Shown: positions 1 through 17,014, counted from the stretch's first letter. The stretch: DNA of 64,000 bases from Citrobacter koseri (GCA_900446925.1 UAVY01000004.1:558001-622000); one strand, 5' to 3'. Made by a program: numbers and translations. The notes: a model not told the origin generated them from the sequence alone.

Positions 1-2
1 AG

Positions 3-359
3 CGTGACTTTAAGTTGAAAAACGATCCGCGAATCACTCCTGTCGGTCGATTTATTCGTAAAACCAGTCTTGATGAATTGCCTCAGTTATTTAATGTGCT
101 GAAAGGTCAAATGAGTCTGGTTGGCCCGCGTCCGATTATCTCTGAAGAGTTACCACGCTATGATGAGAATGTTGATTACTATCTAATGGCGAAACCGGGA
201 ATGACAGGGTTGTGGCAGGTAAGTGGACGTAACGATGTGGATTACGATACCCGAGTCTACTTTGACTCCTGGTATGTCAAGAACTGGTCGCTGTGGAATG
301 ACATCGCTATTCTTTTCAAAACAGTGAAGGTAGTCCTCCATAGAGATGGTGCATATTGA
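3..359 (+). CDS. wbaP: Undecaprenyl-phosphate galactose phosphotransferase WbaP, C-terminal part
   Basis: The frame is open from the left edge, so only the last ~118 residues are present. WbaP transfers galactose-1-phosphate to undecaprenyl phosphate at the inner membrane, starting O-antigen repeat synthesis. The visible part is the cytoplasmic catalytic domain of the bacterial sugar transferase family, with the motifs [26 protein letters not shown] and [13 protein letters not shown]. It is followed by gnd, the usual right border of enteric O-antigen clusters. A colanic-acid-type WcaJ is possible, but WbaP next to gnd is the common arrangement in Salmonella and Citrobacter. No frameshift is seen. 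Confidence 0.85.
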   Translation, partial: RDFKLKNDPRITPVGRFIRKTSLDELPQLFNVLKGQMSLVGPRPIISEELPRYDENVDYYLMAKPGMTGLWQVSGRNDVDYDTRVYFDSWYVKNWSLWNDIAILFKTVKVVLHRDGAY

Positions 360-508
360 TGTAGCAGAAACTGCATTTTATGTGCATTAAGTTCATTCTG
401 AAGAGGACATCTATTGCTACCTTCTGGCCTCTAACCTGAGTTAACATGTTCTTCACTTTACTCGCCGCCATTTTACGGCGGGGTATCCACACCTGACAGG
501 AGTATGTA

Positions 509-1917
509 ATGTCCAAGCAACAGATCGGCGTCGTCGGTATGGCAGTGATGGGGCGCAACCTGGCGCTCAACATCGAGAGCCGTGGTTATTACCGTCTCCG
601 TTTTCAACCGCTCCCGTGAAAAGACCGAAGAAGTGATTGCCGAAAACCCAGGCAAAAAACTGGTGCCTTACTACACGGTAAAAGAGTTTGTTGAATCCCT
701 TGAAACGCCTCGTCGTATCCTGTTAATGGTGAAAGCAGGGGCGGGCACTGATGCTGCTATCGATCCCTGAAGCCGTATCTGGATAAAGGCGACATCATCA
801 TTGATGGTGGTAACACGTTCTTCCAGGACACTATCCGTCGTAATCGCGAACTTTCTGCTGAAGGCTTTAACTTCATTGGTACCGGCGTTTCCGGTGGTGA
901 AGAAGGGGCGCTGAAAGGCCCCATCTATCATGCCTGGCGGTCAGAAAGAGGCCTACGAACTGGTTGCGCCGATTCTGACTAAAATTGCCGCAGTTGCAGA
1001 AGATGGCGAACCTTGCGTGACCTATATTGGTGCCGATGGTGCCGGTCACTATGTGAAAATGGTTCACAACGGTATCGAATACGGCGACATGCAGCTGATC
1101 GCAGAAGCCTATTCTTTGCTGAAAGGTGGCCTGAATCTGTCTAACGAAGAGCTGGCAGATACTTTCACTGAGTGGAACAAAGGCGAGCTGAACAGCTACC
1201 TGATCGACATCACCAAAGACATCTTCACCAAAAAGGATGAAGAGGGTAAATATCTGGTTGATGTGATTCTGGATGAAGCGGCGAACAAAGGCACCGGTAA
1301 ATGGACCAGCCAGAGTTCTCTGGATCTGGGCGAGCCGCTGTCGCTGATCACGGAATCCGTTTTTGCACGTTATATCTCTTCTCTGAAAGAGCAGCGTGTC
1401 GCAGCGTCTAAAGTGTTGTCGGGACCTAAAGCGCAGCTTGCGGGTGACAAAGCGGAATTTATCGAGAAAGTCCGTCGCGCGCTCTACCTTGGCAAGATCG
1501 TCTCTTACGCACAAGGGTTTTCCCAGCTGCGTGCCGCTTCTGACGAATACAACTGGGATCTGAACTACGGCGAAATTGCGAAGATCTTCCGTGCCGGCTG
1601 CATTATTCGTGCACAGTTCTTGCAGAAAATCACCGACGCATATGCAGAAAATGCGGGTATCGCTAACCTGCTGCTGGCACCGTACTTCAAGAAAATCGCG
1701 GACGATTATCAGCAAGCGCTGCGTGATGTGGTTGCGTATGCCGTGCAGAATGGTATCCCGGTTCCGACGTTCTCTGCCGCTGTTGCCTACTACGACAGCT
1801 ATCGCGCAGCCGTTCTTCCTGCGAACCTGATCCAGGCGCAGCGTGACTACTTTTGGGGCGCATACGTATAAGCGTACTGATAAAGAAGGCGTTTTCCATA
1901 CTGAATGGCTGGAGTAA
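509..1917 (+). CDS. gnd: 6-phosphogluconate dehydrogenase, decarboxylating
   Basis: Oxidises and decarboxylates 6-phosphogluconate to ribulose-5-phosphate with NADP in the cytosolic pentose phosphate pathway. The N-terminal Rossmann segment ([15 protein letters not shown]), the GGNTFF segment, and a long C-terminal helical domain ending in the [10 protein letters not shown] tail are all recognisable. The start ATG follows an AGGAGTATGTA ribosome site. The reading frame is broken near 588, 768, 923 and 1853. The span is 1409 bases against 1407 expected for 468 residues, which fits three single insertions and one deletion. All parts are well conserved, so these are probably sequence errors. A terminator hairpin follows directly. 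Confidence 0.95.
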
Positions 1918-1933
1918 TTCCTGATTCGCATCA

Positions 1934-1968
1934 AAAGCCCGGTGATTCGCCGGGCTTTTTTTTGTCCC
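1934..1968 (+). terminator. Rho-independent terminator after gnd
   Basis: The inverted repeat AGCCCGG / CCGGGCT, with a short loop, is followed by a run of eight T. It starts about 18 bases after the gnd stop codon. Confidence 0.9.
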
Positions 1969-1993
1969 TAATCTGATTGATTTATTTTTACTT

Positions 1994-2010
1994 CTTAATA
2001 TTAACTTAAT
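1994..2010 (+). promoter_or_regulatory. PmrA box upstream of ugd
   Basis: The sequence CTTAAT-ATTAA-CTTAAT is an exact match to the PmrA direct-repeat pattern YTTAAK-N5-YTTAAK. It lies 144 bases before the ugd start. In Salmonella ugd is a known PmrA target because UDP-glucuronate feeds aminoarabinose modification of lipid A. The match is seen directly; the function is inferred from that regulation. Confidence 0.8.
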
Positions 2011-2153
2011 AATTAATGTTTAACCTGATAAAGAAAATCTGAATTGTTTTAGCCTTCATTGACACAATATTCATTCAGGCGTTAAAACTTTTATATCTTA
2101 TCAGGATGTATAAACATCATGATGCATAATTAAGTTAATTCTGAGAGCGTGAA

Positions 2154-3322
<1,169 letters not shown>

Positions 3323-3469
3323 CCTTCTGTTATTGGGGCTACAATAGCCCCTGATTGGCTATCAAAGTGTTTGAAATAATCCGTAAATTTTATCAATAAT
3401 CCTATAGCATTAACGATGTTTATGACTACACTGTCTCCAGCTTAAGCATTTTCTTAGTTAGGGTACTGG

Positions 3470-4454
3470 ATGACAGTGAACAATAACAATGCTACCGGGG
3501 CGCAGTAATGACCCGGAACAGATTGATTTGATTGATTTAGTGATGCAATTGTGGCGCGGAAAAATGACAATCTTTGTGTGTGTCATTGTCGCAATTCTAT
3601 TGGCTGTTGGTTACATCCTGGTAGCGAAAGAGAAATGGACCTCTACCGCCATCATCACCCAGCCTGATGTAGGGCAAATTGCCACTTATAATAATGCGAT
3701 GAGCGTTTTGTATGGCGATAACGCTCCGAAAGTTGCGGATATTCAGACTGGCTTTATCGGTCGCTTTAGCTCCGCCTTTTCCGCATTGTCAGCAGCTCTG
3801 GATAATCAGGAAGAACCTGAAGAATTAACTATTACTCCTTCTGTTAAGGGTCAATCATTGCCGTTGGCTGTTTCTTACGTTGGAGAGTCTGCGGAAGGGG
3901 CGCAGCGCCAGCTGGCAGAGTATATCCAGCAGGTAGATGAGAGCGTTGCGAAAGAACTGGACGCGGATCTGAAAGATAACATCAAGTTGCAGACAACTAC
4001 GCTTGAGGACTCGTTAAAAACGCAGGAAGTGGTCGCGCAGGAGCAAAAAGATTTGCGTATCAAGCAAATTCAGGAAGCATTGCGTTATGCGGAGCAGGCG
4101 AATGTGATAAAGCCACAAATTCAGCAAACTCAGGATGTCACCCAGGACAGTATGTTCCTTCTTGGTAGTGATGCGCTGAAATCAATGATTGAACATGAAT
4201 CCACGCGTCCGCTGGTTTTCTCTGGGGCCTACTATCAGACCAAGCAAAATTTGCTGGATATCGGAAATCTGAAAATCGAAACCGCATCCATTCACGCCTA
4301 CCGTTACGTCATGAAGCCGACGCTGCCGGTTCGTCGTGACAGTCCGAAAAAGGTAATTGTGCTGGTCCTGGCGGTGCTACTGGGCGGGATGATTGGTGCA
4401 GGTGTGGTGCTGGGGCGTAATGCTCTGCGCGACTACAGAGAGAAAGCGCAGTAA
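3470..4454 (+). CDS. wzz: O-antigen chain length determinant (polysaccharide co-polymerase)
   Basis: Sets the modal O-antigen length together with the Wzy polymerase in the inner membrane. Two membrane segments flank a large periplasmic coiled-coil domain: one near residues 30-50 (ILLAVGYILVA) and one at the C-terminus (AVLLGGMIGAGVVLG). The proline-rich MKPTLPVRRDSPKK motif precedes the second one. The true start is the ATG at 3470 (MTVNNNNATG). An extra G in the run near 3496 shifts the frame into SNDPEQIDLID. The span is 985 bases against 984 for 327 residues. The protein resembles both the E. coli and the Salmonella versions without matching either closely. Confidence 0.92.
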
Positions 4455-4495
4455 TTTATTGTTATCCTGGATGGCTCTACGCTTATCCGACCTAC

Positions 4496-4525
4496 AAAAA
4501 ACCGGGCATTGCCCGGTTTTTTTCG
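4496..4525. terminator. Bidirectional terminator between wzz and hisI
   Basis: The stem AACCGGGC / GCCCGGTT has an A run on its left and a T run on its right. It can therefore end both wzz (+) and the his operon (-), which converge here. Confidence 0.88.
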
Positions 4526-4534
4526 CATCAGAAG

Positions 4535-5140
4535 CTATTGATGACGCTTACGTAAATTCTCAATGACGGTCGTTAAATCAAGGTCCTGGTCCTGTAGCAG
4601 CACCAGCAGGTGGTACATCAGGTCGGAGGCTTCATTGGTCAGCTCAAAACGGTCATGTACCGTTGCGGCCAGCGCGGTCTCGACACCTTCTTCACCCACT
4701 TTCTGCGCGATACGCTTGGTGCCGCTGGCGTAAAGTTTCGCCGTGTAAGAGCTTGCCGGATCGGCAGTTTTACGCTCGGCTAACAGTTGCTCAAGTTGAT
4801 ACAGGAATAACCACTGATGGCTGGCATCCCCAAAGCAGCTGCTGGTGCCTTTGTGGCAGGTTGGTCCAATTGGATTGGCCAGCACCAGCAGTGTGTCGTT
4901 ATCACAATCCGGCGCAATGCGGACTACCTTCAGGAAGTGGCCGGATGTTTCGGCCTTTGGTCCACAAACGCTGCTTGGTTCGTGAGAAGAAAGTGACGTT
5001 GCCGCTTTCGATTGTTTTATCCAGCGCTTCAGGGGTCATGTAACCCAGCATTAACACTTCACCGGATACCGCATGTTGCACGACAACCGGCATTAATCCG
5101 TCGGTTTTTCCCAGTCGAGCTCGCCGGCGCTGTTGCTCTG

Positions 5141-5147
<7 letters not shown>
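4535..5147 (-). CDS. hisI: Bifunctional phosphoribosyl-AMP cyclohydrolase / phosphoribosyl-ATP pyrophosphatase
   Basis: Carries out steps two and three of histidine synthesis. The N-terminal cyclohydrolase domain shows LMLGYM and FFSRTK. The C-terminal pyrophosphatase domain shows [13 protein letters not shown] and [13 protein letters not shown]. An extra base near 4953 breaks the frame between the domains. Near 5115, a compensating insertion and deletion garble the residues after MLTEQQRR. The span is 613 bases against 612 for 203 residues. The start codon overlaps the end of hisF. This is the last gene of the his operon. Confidence 0.94.
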
Positions 5148-10670
<5,523 letters not shown>

Positions 10671-10675
10671 GGCCG

Positions 10676-11575
10676 TCACTCCATCATCTTTTCAATTGGC
10701 AGCACCAGAATAGAGCTGGCGCCGAGCGCTTTCAGTTTTTCCATCGTTTCCCAGAACAGGGTTTCGCTGCTGACCATGTGCATGGCGACGCGCTGCTGAT
10801 CGCCCGCCAGCGGCAGAATGGTCGGACGCTCTGCGCCCGGCCAGCAACGCGATGACTTCTTCCAGACGCTCGCTTGGCGCATGCATCATGATGTATTTGG
10901 ATTCACGCGCCTGAATAACGCCCTGAATACGGGTCAGCAGTTTGTCGATAAGCTGTTGTTTGGCTTCGGCCATTTCGCCGTCACGCTGGATCAGGCAGGC
11001 TTTGGAGCGGTAAATCACCTCGACTTCACGCAGACCGTTGGCTTCCAGCGTCGCCCGGTAGACACCAAATCGCAGATGGCATCGGCCAGACCCGCACGCG
11101 GAGCGACTTCAACAGAACCGTTTAACAGACAGGATTTAAACGACACGCCTTTCTGATCCAGATAACGCTTAAGCAGGTGCGGGTAAGAGGTGGCGATACG
11201 CTTGCCGTCAAGGGAAGCCGGGCCGTCCCAGGCTTCATCGACGGCGGTGGCCAGCGAGAGGCGGCAGCCGCCGAAGTCGAGACGGCGCAGGGTGTAGTAG
11301 CGCGGATCTTCGCCCTGCGCGCGGCGGCTCAACAGCTCTTCTTCCAGAACGTTTTCCCCGATGATCCCCAGATCGACAACGCCATCCATGACCAGGCCGG
11401 GAATATCGTCATCACGCACGCGCAGAATATCAATCGGCATATTCTCCGCCATCGCAATCAGACGCTGGGTGTGCAGGTTGATTTTAATACCGCAGCGGGC
11501 CAGTAATTCGCGTGAATCATCGCTTAAACGGCCTGATTTCTGAATAGCTATGCGTAAACGGGTGTTATCTAACAT
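10676..11575 (-). CDS. hisG: ATP phosphoribosyltransferase
   Basis: First, feedback-inhibited step of histidine synthesis: ATP plus PRPP to phosphoribosyl-ATP. Seen are [17 protein letters not shown] at the start, the dyad [10 protein letters not shown], and the C-terminal regulatory ACT-like domain ([15 protein letters not shown]). Two shifts of opposite sign occur, a missing G near 11053 and an extra base near 10840, so the span is exactly the 900 bases expected for 299 residues. It is the first structural gene after the hisL leader and attenuator. Confidence 0.95.
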
Positions 11576-11621
11576 TCTTTTTTCCTCTTTATCCTGTCTG
11601 AACCGGTCTGAATCGCGCACC

Positions 11622-11661
11622 AAAAAAAAGCCCCCGGAAGAATGATCTTCCGGGGGCTTTC
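11622..11661 (-). terminator. his operon attenuator terminator
   Basis: The GC-rich stem AGCCCCCGGAAG / CTTCCGGGGGCTT has a six-base loop and, read on the minus strand, is followed by a run of T. It lies between hisL and hisG, so it is the transcription attenuator. It forms when the leader peptide is translated fast because charged tRNA-His is plentiful. Confidence 0.95.
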
Positions 11662-11721
11662 TCATGCGTTCATGCACCACTGGAAGATCTGAATGTCTTC
11701 CAGCACACATCGCCTGAAAGA

Positions 11722-11772
11722 CTAGTCAGGATGATGGTGATGATGGTGGTGTTTAAATTGAACGCGTGTCAT
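11722..11772 (-). CDS. hisL: his operon leader peptide
   Basis: A 16-residue peptide, [16 protein letters not shown], with seven histidines in a row. Ribosome stalling at these codons during histidine shortage prevents the downstream attenuator from forming. The reading is exact and matches the known enteric his leader. Confidence 0.97.
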   Translation of the reverse strand: MTRVQFKHHHHHHHPD

Positions 11773-11947
11773 AAAATTCTCGATGAATGCTTATTCATTT
11801 GATGCCTTTTAACCTAAACCACTTTAGCGCCGGAAAGCAAGGGCTTTTTTTCATCATTAATTCATTTCATATTGAAGGTATGAATTGTCAGTCCCGGCGG
11901 GCTGGCGTAGCCTTAGATAAGATGGCGTTAAAGTCAGGAGAGAACGC

Positions 11948-12772
11948 ATGAAAAAGGTCGCAATTGTCGGTTTAGGATGGTTAGGAATGCCGCTGGCGAT
12001 GTCGCTGACGGCAAGAGGCTGGCAGGTTACTGGCACGAAAACCACGCAGGATGGCGTGGAAGCGGCCCGCATGAGCGGCATTGAGAGCTATCCGCTGCGC
12101 CTGGAACCTGAACTGGTTTGCGAAACGGACGATCTTGATGCGCTGATGGATGTGGATGCTCTGGTCATTACGCTGCCCGCTCGCCGTAGCGGGCCGGGGG
12201 AAGATTTTTACCGCCAGGCAATACAGGAGGTGGTCGACAGCGCGCTGGCGTATCACGTTCCGCGTATCATTTTTACCAGTTCCACGTCAGTGTACGGCGA
12301 TGTGCACGGCATTGTGAAAGAGACTACGCCGCGTAATCCCGTCACGGCGAGTGGGCGCATCCTGAAGGAACTCGAAGACTGGCTGCACAATCTGCCCGGC
12401 ACCTCCGTCGATATTCTGCGTCTGTCCGGGCTGGTAGGGCCAGGACGACATCCGGGGCGTTTCTTTGCCGGTAAAACCGCGCCTGACGGTCAGCAAGGTG
12501 TGAATCTGGTCCACCTGGAAGATGTGATTGCCGCTATTACTCTGCTGTTACAGGCACCTAAAGGGGGACACATCTATAATATATGTGCGCCTTCGCATCC
12601 GGCGCGTAATGTGTTTTATCCGCAGATGGCGCGTTTGCTGGGTATGGAACCGCCGCATTTTCTGGAAAGCCAGAGTAACGATAAAGGCAAGATTATTGAT
12701 GGCAGCCGGATTTGTAATGAACTCGGGTTTGAATACCAGTATCCCGACCCGCTGGTGATGCCGATGGAGTGA
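11948..12772 (+). CDS. yeeZ: NAD(P)-binding epimerase-like protein YeeZ
   Basis: A 274-residue extended short-chain dehydrogenase/epimerase-like protein of unknown substrate. The N-terminal Rossmann motif is VAIVGLGWLGMPLA, and FTSSTSVYGDVHG sits where epimerases carry their catalytic Ser. The YxxxK pair is not obvious, which makes a classical epimerase activity uncertain. The start is preceded by CAGGAGAGAACGC. It is divergent from the his operon and followed closely by yeeY, as in E. coli. Intact. Confidence 0.85.
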   Translation: MKKVAIVGLGWLGMPLAMSLTARGWQVTGTKTTQDGVEAARMSGIESYPLRLEPELVCETDDLDALMDVDALVITLPARRSGPGEDFYRQAIQEVVDSALAYHVPRIIFTSSTSVYGDVHGIVKETTPRNPVTASGRILKELEDWLHNLPGTSVDILRLSGLVGPGRHPGRFFAGKTAPDGQQGVNLVHLEDVIAAITLLLQAPKGGHIYNICAPSHPARNVFYPQMARLLGMEPPHFLESQSNDKGKIIDGSRICNELGFEYQYPDPLVMPME

Positions 12773-12813
12773 CGCGCCAGCAGACTACCGCCATACACCG
12801 CAAGGGGGCGAGT

Positions 12814-13742
12814 ATGAAACCACTGCTGGACGTTCTGATGATTCTCGATGCGTTAGAGAAAGAGGGGAGCTTTGCGGCGGCGTCGGCAAAATTGTTTAAG
12901 ACGCCGTCAGCGCTCAGCTATACCGTCCATAAGCTGGAAAGCGATCTGAATATCCAACTGTTGGATCGCAGCGGCATCGGGCTAAATTTACCCGCACCGG
13001 CCAGATGCTGCTGGAAAAAGGCCGGGAAGTTCTGCATACCGTGCGCGAACTGGAAAAGCAGGCCATCAAACTTCACGAAGGCTGGGAGAACGAACTGGTC
13101 ATCGGCGTGGACGATACGTTTCCTTTTTCTCTCCTTACTCCCCTCATTGAATCCTTCTACCAACATCACAGCGTAACGCGCCTGAAATTCATAAACGGCG
13201 TGCTGGGCGGTTCCTGGGAGGCGCTGACGCAGGGGCGGGCGGATATCATCGTTGGCGCGATGCACGATCCGCCCTACGCCAGTGGTTTCGGTTTTGCGCG
13301 TCTGGGAGAGCTTGAGCAGGTTTTTGCGATTGCCCCGCATCATCCACTGGTGCCGGAAGAAGAGCCGTTGAGTCGGCGCACAATAAAACGGTTCCGCGCG
13401 ATTGTGGTCGGCGATGAGACGCATCCGGCGTGTTCGGCAAGCGCGCAATTGCTTGATGATCAGGAAGCTATAACGGTTTTTGATTTTAAAACCAAACTGG
13501 AACTGCAAATCAGCGGCCTGGGATGTGGGTATTTACCGCGCTATCTGGCGCAACGCTTTCTGGACAGCGGTGCGCTTATTGAGAAGAACGTGGCGGCGCA
13601 GATCGTGTCGGAGCCGGTGTGGATGGGCTGGAACGAACAGACGGCCGGACTGGCCAGCGCGTGGTGGCGAGATAAAATTTTAGCAAATAGTGCTATTGCT
13701 GGCGTCTATACAATGGGGGATGCTGGGAAATCAAACAGTTAA
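12814..13742 (+). CDS. yeeY: LysR-family transcriptional regulator YeeY
   Basis: The N-terminal winged helix-turn-helix is seen in LDALEKEGSFAAASAKLFKT and SALSYTVHKLE. An effector-binding domain follows from about residue 90. No target is known to me. The ATG follows AAGGGGGCGAGT. One missing C near 12976 breaks the frame just after LLDRSG. The span is 929 bases against 930 for 309 residues. It is not adjacent to a divergently transcribed target; yeeZ lies just upstream on the same strand. Confidence 0.85.
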
Positions 13743-13828
13743 TAAAAAATATTTTTTGACGGGGCTCTCATTCTCTTGTCATTTCGCCTTAATTTAGTGC
13801 ACAATGCGCCGCTTGCAAAAAATGACAT

Positions 13829-13866
13829 TAACCGACGTTTTAATACGCGTCGGTTATTTTTTTGCA
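13829..13866 (+). terminator. Hairpin with T run in the yeeY-yeeF gap
   Basis: Stem TAACCGACG / CGTCGGTTA with a T run. It lies about 85 bases after the yeeY stop and about 145 before yeeF. It may end yeeY transcripts, or act in the yeeF leader if the promoter is upstream (see findings). Confidence 0.65.
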
Positions 13867-14010
13867 TCAAACCAATCATTCAATAAAAGAGGCCGGGCTT
13901 CGTACCGGATAGATACTTACTAAAAACCGACAGTTGTTGTCGCTGAGGAATCCAGAAAATGGGGCAATTTTTTGCTTACGCGACGGCATTCGCCGTAAAG
14001 GGGAATGACC

Positions 14011-15381
14011 ATGTCGCATAACGTTACTCCAAACACCTCTCGCGTGGAATTGCGTAAGACGCTTACGTTGATTCCGGTTGTAATGATGGGTCTTGCCTAT
14101 ATGCAGCCGGATGACGCTGTTCGATACATTTGGTATCGTCTCAGGCCTCACTGACGGTCACGTTGCGACGGCGTATGCCTTTGCGCTGATCGCGATTCTT
14201 TTTACTGCGTTGAGCTACGGTAAACTGGTGCGTCGTTTCCCGTCCGCTGGCTCCGCGTACACTTACGCCCAGAAATCCATCAGCCCGACCGTAGGCTTTA
14301 TGGTGGGCTGGTCATCGCTGCTGGACTACCTGTTCATGCCGATGATCAACATTCTGCTGGCGAAAATTTATTTTGAAGCGCTGGTGCCGACAGTGCCGTC
14401 GTGGATCTTTGTGGTGGCGCTGGTGGCCTTTATGACCATCTCTAACCTGCGCAGCATCAAGACCGTCGCTAACTTCAACACCCTGATTGTTATTCTGCAA
14501 ATGGGGATTGTAGCGGTGATTGTCGGGCTGATTATCTACGGCGTGTCTCACGGCGAAGGTGCGGGTACGCTGGTAAGCTCCCGTCCATTCTGGTCTGAAG
14601 GCGCGCACGTTGTGCCGATGATTACCGGTGCGACAATCCTGTGCTTCTCGTTCCTCGGCTTTGACGGTATCTCTTCTCTGTCTGAAGAGACTAAAGACGC
14701 GGAGCGCGTTATTCCGCGCGCGATTTTCCTGACGGCGCTGATTGGCGGCCTGATCTTTATCGCGGCGTCTTACTTCCTGCAACTGTACTTCCCGGATATT
14801 TCGCGCTTTAAAGACCCGGATGCATCACAGCCTGAAATCATGCTGTACGTTGCGGGTAAAACCTTCCAGTGGGGGCGTGCTGATTTTCTCCAGCGTGACC
14901 GTACTGGCATCCGGTATGGCGGCACACGCGGGCGTTTTCCCCGTCTGATGTACGTCATGGGTCGTGACGGCGTGTTCCCCGACGCGTTTCTTCGGCTACG
15001 TTCATCCCGAAATGGCGTACTCCGGCGTGGAACGTGCTGCTGGTTGGCGCGATCCGCACTGCTGGCGATTAATTTCGATCTGGTTACGGCGACGGCGCTG
15101 ATCAACTTCGGTGCGCTGGTGGCGTTTACCTTCGTGAACCTCTCCGTGATTTCCCCAGTTCTGGATCCGTGAGAAGCGCAACAAAACGCTGAAAGACCAC
15201 TTCAACTATCTGGTTCTGCCGGTGTGCGGCGCGCTGACTGTTGGCGCACTGTGGATCAACCTGGAAGAAAGCTCAATGACTCTGGGTCTGATCTGGGCGG
15301 GTATTGGCCTGGTGTATCTGGCTTGCGTGACCAAAAGCTTCCGCAAATCCGGTACCGCAGTACGAAGATATCGCACAGTAA
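14011..15381 (+). CDS. plaP: APC-family amino acid/polyamine permease (PlaP/YeeF)
   Basis: Inner-membrane transporter; the E. coli orthologue PlaP is a low-affinity putrescine importer. About twelve hydrophobic segments are seen, with APC hallmarks such as [20 protein letters not shown] near the start and [19 protein letters not shown] in the middle. The start ATG follows AAGGGGAATGACC. The frame is broken repeatedly (near 14109, 14875, 14925, 14990, 15164 and 15353). All pieces are conserved in order up to the C-terminal QYEDIAQ, so this looks like poor sequence, not decay. E. coli PlaP has 452 residues, in line with this span. Confidence 0.88.
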
Positions 15382-15401
15382 TGAAATGACCTTTCACAGG
15401 T

Positions 15402-15434
15402 AAAAAACCGGAGACATGTTCTCCGGTTTTTTTA
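15402..15434 (+). terminator. Terminator after yeeF
   Basis: Stem AAACCGGAGA / TCTCCGGTTT, flanked by A and T runs. It lies about 20 bases after the permease stop codon. Confidence 0.88.
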
Positions 15435-15444
15435 TGCAAAAATC

Positions 15445-15577
15445 TGTAGGCCGGATAAGGTCATCGGCCGTTCTTCGGCACAACGCCAACGCCTGATGGC
15501 GCTTCGCTTATCAGGCCTACACTCCCGCACTGTTTGTAGGCCGGATAAGGCGTTTACGCCGCCATCCGGCAAAAGCG
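15445..15577. repeat. REP/BIME cluster
   Basis: The motif TGTAGGCCGGATAAGG occurs twice (near 15445 and 15536) in direct orientation, with an inverted copy ending in TTATCAGGCCTACA between them. This is the composition of enteric repetitive extragenic palindromes. It sits between the convergent yeeF and sbcB, the usual location for BIMEs. Confidence 0.85.
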
Positions 15578-15589
15578 ACGCGTGGCTCC

Positions 15590-17014
15590 TCAGACAATCT
15601 CTTCTGCGTACTGCCAGAGTGATTTCAGCAATGCCAGTTTCTCTTTGTCGTCAGCATATTGCTGATACAGCATTTGTAACTCTTCCGCATACCGTTGCAA
15701 AAACTCTGGCGTAAACACCTGACGACGATGCTCCAGCCAGCGTTGCTGTTCGGTTTCATCCAGCGTCCCAGGGAAGTTACGGGCGCGATAGTTGAACAGC
15801 AGTTTTTCAATCCGCTTATCGACAAACGTAATATCCAGCGCGGGCAAATTGCGCGGTTCGGTGTCCAGCACGATTTTCATGGCGGCACGATCGGCGTCGC
15901 TGAAAAAGCCATTGTATAGCTGCGCATCGACGTTCTCAGACGGCGTAAACGGCTCGGCCTCAGCGAAGATTGCCACAACCTTATCGCGTACCTGCGGATT
16001 ATCGCGCAGCACTTTCAGGTTATCGAGACAGTGCTGACGGTTAATCCCTAAGCGATCGGCATCCTCCGGGCGGAGCGTATTAGCCTGAGCCAGTACCGGG
16101 CATTTATTGATGTGTACCAGTTTTACCGGAACTGCGGCGTTATCGCCGAGATCGGCTTTAGCGGTATATAACCGCTCGCGCAGGGTATCGCTGTCCAGTT
16201 CCAGTAATGGCGACATATCGCCCGCCAGATCCACCATAATGACCGCGTTGCGGTTTTCTGGATGCCAGGCCAGCGGCGCAACCCAACTGGTGTTGCCGCG
16301 CCAGGCGCCAAACATACCGGAGATATGTACTAGCGGTTTCATTTGCGGCACATCGATCAACGCCGCCAGTTTATGTTTGTTGCGATGCGTGTAAAGGTAG
16401 TCAAACAGACGCGGCTGGCGCGACTTCACCAGTTGCGCCATAGCGATGGTGGCGTACACGTCTGCCATTGCATCGTGCGCGTTGGCATGTTCGATCCCGT
16501 TGGCTTTGGTCAAGTGCTCAAGGCGGAAGCTGGGCAATCCGTCGTCATTTTCCGGCCAGTTTATGCCTTCCGGGCGCAGGGCATAGCAGGCGCGCATCAC
16601 ATCCAGCAAATCCCAGCGCGAGTTGTCGTGCTGCCAGCTCCAGGCATAGGGATCGTAGAAGTTGCGATACAAAATGTTACGCGTGACTTCATCATCAAAA
16701 CGGACATTGTTGTAGCCGACGACACAGGTCTTTGGCACGGTGAACAGCGAATGAATACGTCTGGCAAAGTCGGCTTCGTTCTCTCCTTTGTCGCGCGCTT
16801 CCTGCGGCGTAATCCCAGTGATGAGCACAGCGCCTGGCTGAGGCAGGTAATCATCGGCGGGCTTGCAGTAAAAGACTTCAGGTTCGCCAATAATGTTAAA
16901 GTCGCTATCCGTGCGGATGGCGGCAAACTGTGCGGGTCTGTCCAGCGCCGGGTGAGTCCCGAAGGTTTCGTAGTCATGGAACAGGAAGGTAGGGTGCTGC
17001 TTGCCGTCATTCAT
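15590..17014 (-). CDS. sbcB: Exodeoxyribonuclease I
   Basis: Processive 3'-5' exonuclease on single-stranded DNA, acting in recombination and mismatch repair; 474 residues, intact. The DEDDh exonuclease domain shows FHDYETFG (Asp and Glu metal ligands), VGYNNVRFDDEVTR, and EHANAHDAMADVYAT with the catalytic His and Asp. An SH3-like domain and a helical domain follow. It stands alone on the minus strand between yeeF and dacD. Confidence 0.96.
   Translation of the reverse strand: MNDGKQHPTFLFHDYETFGTHPALDRPAQFAAIRTDSDFNIIGEPEVFYCKPADDYLPQPGAVLITGITPQEARDKGENEADFARRIHSLFTVPKTCVVGYNNVRFDDEVTRNILYRNFYDPYAWSWQHDNSRWDLLDVMRACYALRPEGINWPENDDGLPSFRLEHLTKANGIEHANAHDAMADVYATIAMAQLVKSRQPRLFDYLYTHRNKHKLAALIDVPQMKPLVHISGMFGAWRGNTSWVAPLAWHPENRNAVIMVDLAGDMSPLLELDSDTLRERLYTAKADLGDNAAVPVKLVHINKCPVLAQANTLRPEDADRLGINRQHCLDNLKVLRDNPQVRDKVVAIFAEAEPFTPSENVDAQLYNGFFSDADRAAMKIVLDTEPRNLPALDITFVDKRIEKLLFNYRARNFPGTLDETEQQRWLEHRRQVFTPEFLQRYAEELQMLYQQYADDKEKLALLKSLWQYAEEIV

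Noticed and set aside
873..1934. A 353-codon open frame on the minus strand opposite gnd
   Set aside because: It lies wholly antisense to the conserved gnd coding sequence, shows no recognisable domain, and has a low-complexity Arg/Gln/His composition typical of antisense shadows of GC-rich genes.
11722..11772. Poly-histidine stretch as a cloning tag artefact
   Set aside because: Position, length and the following attenuator identify it as the natural his leader peptide.
15445..15577. CRISPR-like array from the repeated TGTAGGCCGGATAAGG
   Set aside because: The units are inverted as well as direct, spacing is irregular, and the motif is a standard REP/BIME element.
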